Assembly: GCA_910588695.1 (NCBI GenBank)
Contig: CAJUOV010000016.1
Coordinates: 1 to 32,092 of the forward strand
Reading direction: 5' to 3'
Source of the DNA: an uncultured Christensenellaceae bacterium
GTDB lineage: Bacteria; Bacillota; Clostridia; Christensenellales; Borkfalkiaceae
Length of the DNA: 32,092 bases
Each line of letters begins with the position of its first letter. Within the stretch, counting starts at the first letter, position 1. Shown in pieces: positions 29,445-32,092 of the stretch. The position numbers and the translations under genes were made by a program. The notes under the pieces were generated by a model. The model was not told the DNA's origin and did not search any database. It worked only from the letters and a program-made list of their open reading frames with translations.

Positions 29445-29460
29445 TGTAATATGGAGAAGT

Positions 29461-30963
29461 ATGGCGATCAGATACGTTAAAAATCCTCATTTTAATCCGC
29501 TCATGATGCGCACCAAAAATTTTTCGGAGTGGAAAGAGGGCTGCGCGCACGATCCCGCGCTCGTCGAGTGGAACGGAAATTTTTACGCCTTTTCCACCGA
29601 TACGTTCGGCGCGCCGCAAGGCTGTCAGATCAGAAAAAGCGGCGATCTTTTACATTGGGAGACGCTTCATTCGGCGTTCCGCCTCGAAAACGCGGCGCCG
29701 CATTATAAAAAAGGAGAGGGGGAATATTTCGGCAATCTTCAAGAAGCCTATGATTGGTGCGTGACCGATCTGAGGGAAGTGGGCTACGGGGTCTGCACCC
29801 GCAAAGACGGGACGATGTCTTTCTGGGCGCCGCACTGCGTGCGCGCAAGAAACGGAAAATACCGCTTATATTATTGTCTTACGGGATATTTCGGCGGATC
29901 AAAGTCCTGCATCGGCATGGCGGAAGCGGATTCTCCCGAAGAACCGTTTGTTTCGAAAGGGCTGATCGTCAAGTCGCCTGCGGGGTGGAGAACGCCCAAC
30001 GCGATCGATCCGCAATTTTTCAGGGCGGCGGACGGGAGAGATTTTCTTGTCTACGGCAGTTTCGGACTCGGCATCTATCTTTTGGAGCTCGATCCGGAGA
30101 CGGGTTTACGCAAAGACGGCGCGGAATACATGGATTTTTGCGAAGGAAAGCGATCGTTTGCCGAGTATTACGGCAAAAACCTTGCCTGCGGTTCTCTCGA
30201 AGGGGCGGCGATCCGTTATCACGAGGGAATCGACGTCTTGGAAAACGGAAAGTGGACGAAAAAGAATTATTATTATCTCACTTGTTCCTACGGTTCGCTT
30301 TCCTCAAAGTATCACATCCGCTGCGGCAGAAGCGAATCGCCGGAAGGTCCGTATCTCGATGTAAACGGAAATCCGCTCGTTTGTTCTACCGACATCGGCA
30401 CGGGGAACAAATTGCTCGGGTCTTTCCGCCGTCACGGCGAGCAGGATTTTTTCTGCCCGGGGCATAACGATCTTTACGCGACGGAAAAGGGGATCAATCT
30501 TATTTCTTACCATTGCAGGACGAATAAGTTTATCGAAGAAAAACGTTCCGACTCGAATAATTTTCATTATCTGTTTCTCGGGCAGTACGATTTCAATGCG
30601 GACGGGTGGCTCGTGGTAAACGCAAACCGCTATGCGGGAGAGGAAATTCAGAATATTTCGGCAGAAGATTTTCTGAACGTTTCGGCAGGCAGATATTCGG
30701 CGATTCTCTTTTCGCAGGGAACGGCGACCGAGGAAGAAAAGGCGGTCGTTTTCCGTTCGGACGGAAAAACGGAGGGCGCCGTGAAAGGAAATTGGAAAAT
30801 TTTCGGCTCCCGCTATATCGAGATCGAAACGGAGAACGAATCGTATTCGGGAGTCGTAATGCCCGCATGGATCGAGGGCGAGGGGGCGGCGGGGCTCGCC
30901 GTATCCGCGCTCGGCAGAAAGAGCGGCATGGCGCTCCACCTCAACAGCACGGTCAGAATATAA
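29461..30963 (+). CDS. Cytoplasmic GH43-family glycosidase
   Basis: 500 residues without any signal peptide, so it should act on imported oligosaccharides. GH43 landmarks: Asp31 in AHDPALVEW, SFWAPHCVRARNGKYRLYYC, Asp183 in NAIDPQFFRA, Glu248 in SLEGAAIRY, and GHNDLYATEKGINLISYHCR. A C-terminal beta-rich domain (about 395-500) parallels that of the secreted enzyme (YIEIETENESYSGVVMPAWI), so the two genes probably arose from a common two-domain ancestor. It is likely an arabinofuranosidase or an exo-arabinanase. The ATG at 29461 follows GGAGAAGT; an upstream in-frame TTG would start inside the intercistronic hairpin region. Confidence 0.88.
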   Translation: MAIRYVKNPHFNPLMMRTKNFSEWKEGCAHDPALVEWNGNFYAFSTDTFGAPQGCQIRKSGDLLHWETLHSAFRLENAAPHYKKGEGEYFGNLQEAYDWCVTDLREVGYGVCTRKDGTMSFWAPHCVRARNGKYRLYYCLTGYFGGSKSCIGMAEADSPEEPFVSKGLIVKSPAGWRTPNAIDPQFFRAADGRDFLVYGSFGLGIYLLELDPETGLRKDGAEYMDFCEGKRSFAEYYGKNLACGSLEGAAIRYHEGIDVLENGKWTKKNYYYLTCSYGSLSSKYHIRCGRSESPEGPYLDVNGNPLVCSTDIGTGNKLLGSFRRHGEQDFFCPGHNDLYATEKGINLISYHCRTNKFIEEKRSDSNNFHYLFLGQYDFNADGWLVVNANRYAGEEIQNISAEDFLNVSAGRYSAILFSQGTATEEEKAVVFRSDGKTEGAVKGNWKIFGSRYIEIETENESYSGVVMPAWIEGEGAAGLAVSALGRKSGMALHLNSTVRI

Positions 30964-30974
30964 GGTAAGATAAA

Positions 30975-31011
30975 AAATAATCCGCGCAAGTTTCGCGCGG
31001 ATTATTTATTT
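30975..31011 (+). terminator. Terminator of the transport/GH43 operon
   Basis: A 13-bp stem AAATAATCCGCGC/GCGCGGATTATTT (30975-30987, 30995-31007), with T-rich sequence after it. Also able to serve the convergent small membrane-protein gene. Confidence 0.8.
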
Positions 31012-31019
31012 TGTCCGTT

Positions 31020-31268
31020 TTACTTTGTTTCACGTTTATCGTCGTTTTTGCGGATTTGCTCGTTTTCTTCATCGGAGTTCATAAAGTCTGTCCGGATTTC
31101 TTTTTTGGGGCGGGAAAATCCGTTCTTTGCGCCGAACATCAGCATGGCGAAAACGCCTGCCGCAACGACGGGAATCAAACACCACCATTCGAAAAAAATG
31201 CCTACCGGAACGGCGGCGGCGACGCAAATACAGGAAAATATGCAAAAAGTGATTCTTAAAGCAGTCAT
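31020..31268 (-). CDS. Small membrane protein, 82 aa
   Basis: Two membrane segments (about 5-26, TFCIFSCICVAAAVPVGIFF, and 30-47, LIPVVAAGVFAMLMFG) followed by a charged cytoplasmic tail rich in Lys, Glu and Asp (EENEQIRKNDDKRETK). A promoter lies just upstream and AAAGGAAA precedes the ATG. No family is recognised and there is no partner gene: it sits alone between the GH43 operon and the rRNA operon. The last codons of the gene (RETK) happen to spell a parS half-site. Confidence 0.7.
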   Translation of the reverse strand: MTALRITFCIFSCICVAAAVPVGIFFEWWCLIPVVAAGVFAMLMFGAKNGFSRPKKEIRTDFMNSDEENEQIRKNDDKRETK

Positions 31269-31292
31269 ATCGAATTGTTTCCTTTTACACTA

Positions 31293-31321
31293 ATTGTAGC
31301 ACATTGTCGAATAAAACACAA
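31293..31321 (-). promoter_or_regulatory. Promoter of the small membrane protein gene
   Basis: Minus strand TTGTGT (31316-31321), 17-base spacer, TACAAT (31293-31298). Confidence 0.65.
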
Positions 31322-31398
31322 CATATTGGGGTATAAAAGAGAAAGACAAAAAAACATAAAAAAAATCAAAAATTTCTTAAAAAATCGGTTAAATTCAG

Positions 31399-31427
31399 TT
31401 GACATTATATTTTTCCTATGATAGAAT
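31399..31427 (+). promoter_or_regulatory. rRNA promoter P1
   Basis: TTGACA (31399-31404), 17-base spacer, TAGAAT (31422-31427). The start region CAAGCTGTTC recurs after P2 as CAAGCTGCTC. Confidence 0.82.
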
Positions 31428-31508
31428 AAGCAAGCTGTTCGGGTGAGGCGCACGAAAAAAGTTTTTTCGGAAAATTCTGAAAAAATTCAAAAAGATCGTG
31501 AAAAATGC

Positions 31509-31538
31509 TTGACAAAGGATAGCGGCTTGTAGTATTAT
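31509..31538 (+). promoter_or_regulatory. rRNA promoter P2
   Basis: TTGACA (31509-31514), 18-base spacer, TATTAT (31533-31538). A boxA-like TGCTCTTCTTTA follows at about 31547-31558, as expected for rRNA antitermination. The leader also contains a small hairpin ACGGAC/GTCCGT (about 31571-31586) and a stem AGCCG/CGGCT near 31723-31752, which may take part in 16S processing. Confidence 0.82.
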
Positions 31539-31761
31539 AGACAAGCTGCTCTTCTTTAATGCGGGTAGCAACGGACTGTCGTCCGTTTTATGCAGATTAA
31601 AAATAGAATAAGAAAGAAACGATTTTTTGTAACACAAAAAGCAGTTTCTGTCAATTTTTTTGAGCAAATAGTACTCAAAACAAAGTCAGCAAAAAAGATA
31701 ACGAGAAATTATTCAAGTTAGAGCCGTCGGAACGTTTAGCGCGTTTCGGCTTTAAACAATT

Positions 31762-32092
31762 AAACTCAAGAGTTTGATTCTGGCTCAGGATGAACGCTGG
31801 CGGCGTGCTTAACACATGCAAGTCGAATGTAGCAATACATGGCGGACGGGTGAGTAACGCGTGAGCAATCTGCCCATGTCTGGGGAATAACAGTTGGAAA
31901 CGACTGATAATACCGCATAAGACCACAGGAAGGCATCTTCTAGGGGTAAAAGATTTATCGGATATGGATGAGCTCGCGTCTGATTAGTTAGTTGGTGAGG
32001 TAACGGCCCACCAAGACGACGATCAGTAGCCGACCTGAGAGGGTGATCGGCCACATTGGAACTGAGACACGGTCCAAACTCCTACGGGAGGC
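31762..32092 (+). rRNA. rrs: 16S ribosomal RNA, 5' part
   Basis: The universal AGAGTTTGATTCTGGCTCAG starts at 31769, followed by GATGAACGCTGGCGGCGTGC and TTAACACATGCAAGTCGAA; the window ends in CCTACGGGAGGC. About 330 bases are present. The 5' end is placed seven bases before AGAGTTTG by analogy with E. coli numbering. The sequence is clostridial in character. Transcription runs away from oriC, with the replication fork. Confidence 0.97.

Noticed and set aside
29407..29460. TTG start giving an 18-residue longer cytoplasmic GH43
   Set aside because: No ribosome site there, the added residues come from the intercistronic hairpin, and the ATG at 29461 has GGAGAAGT upstream.
31026..31040. TGTTTCACGT followed by TTATC, resembling parS
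   Set aside because: Only the left half matches; the right half of the palindrome is missing and it lies inside the end of a coding sequence.
1..32092. CRISPR arrays, tRNA genes, insertion-sequence transposases, prophage genes
   Set aside because: None were seen: no regularly spaced repeats, no cloverleaf sequences, no transposase or integrase motifs.

Overview
The window comes from the replication-origin region of a low-to-moderate GC, spore-lineage Bacillota, most probably a gut Clostridia. The evidence is a partial 16S rRNA with a clostridial 5' end, a YyaC-type sporulation protein, Firmicutes-style -35/-10 promoters with 17-bp spacers, strong AGGAG ribosome sites and a complete ParABS system. 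A Christensenellales-like lineage is my guess; the 16S fragment would settle it.

Layout. Positions 1-8.8 kb are almost all on the minus strand: alaS (partial), cysS, an HTH-like protein, a divergent DeoR regulator, an XRE regulator with a divergent short transcript, GTP-type pckA, an InlB-repeat lipoprotein, two more XRE regulators and a two-domain protein of unknown function. At 8.9-10.75 kb lies a rightward operon, rsmG - SLOG/DUF1273 protein - NfeD-like protein. It is followed by a DnaA-box cluster and AT-rich segment that I call oriC (10.75-11.0 kb). dnaN starts right after it, with no dnaA gene in the window. The ribosome/membrane-biogenesis set rpmH-rnpA-yidD-yidC-jag follows dnaN in the same direction, whereas in Bacillus subtilis it runs away from dnaA. 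The yidC has an insert of about 200 residues.

Positions 15.6-17.5 kb hold three minus-strand genes (a lipoprotein hydrolase, a small unknown protein, yyaC). Then come cvpA, two parS sites, ftsH, parA and parB (17.6-22.2 kb). Positions 22.3-31.0 kb are a carbohydrate operon: a structured leader with a terminator-like hairpin and a five-codon micro-ORF, an oversized lipoprotein binding protein, two MalF/MalG-type permeases, a secreted GH43 lipoprotein and a cytoplasmic GH43 enzyme. Together these look like an arabinan or arabinoxylan oligosaccharide utilisation system that borrows its ATPase from elsewhere. A small membrane protein and an rRNA operon with tandem promoters close the window.

Most notable for follow-up: the XRE/small-RNA divergent locus with an operator that exactly fills a promoter spacer (3.5-4.0 kb); a small inserted element that rewrote the stop codon of cysS (0.33-0.47 kb); oriC without dnaA; leaderless starts of rsmG and of the gene upstream of cysS; the leader attenuator at 22.4 kb; and the enlarged YidC.
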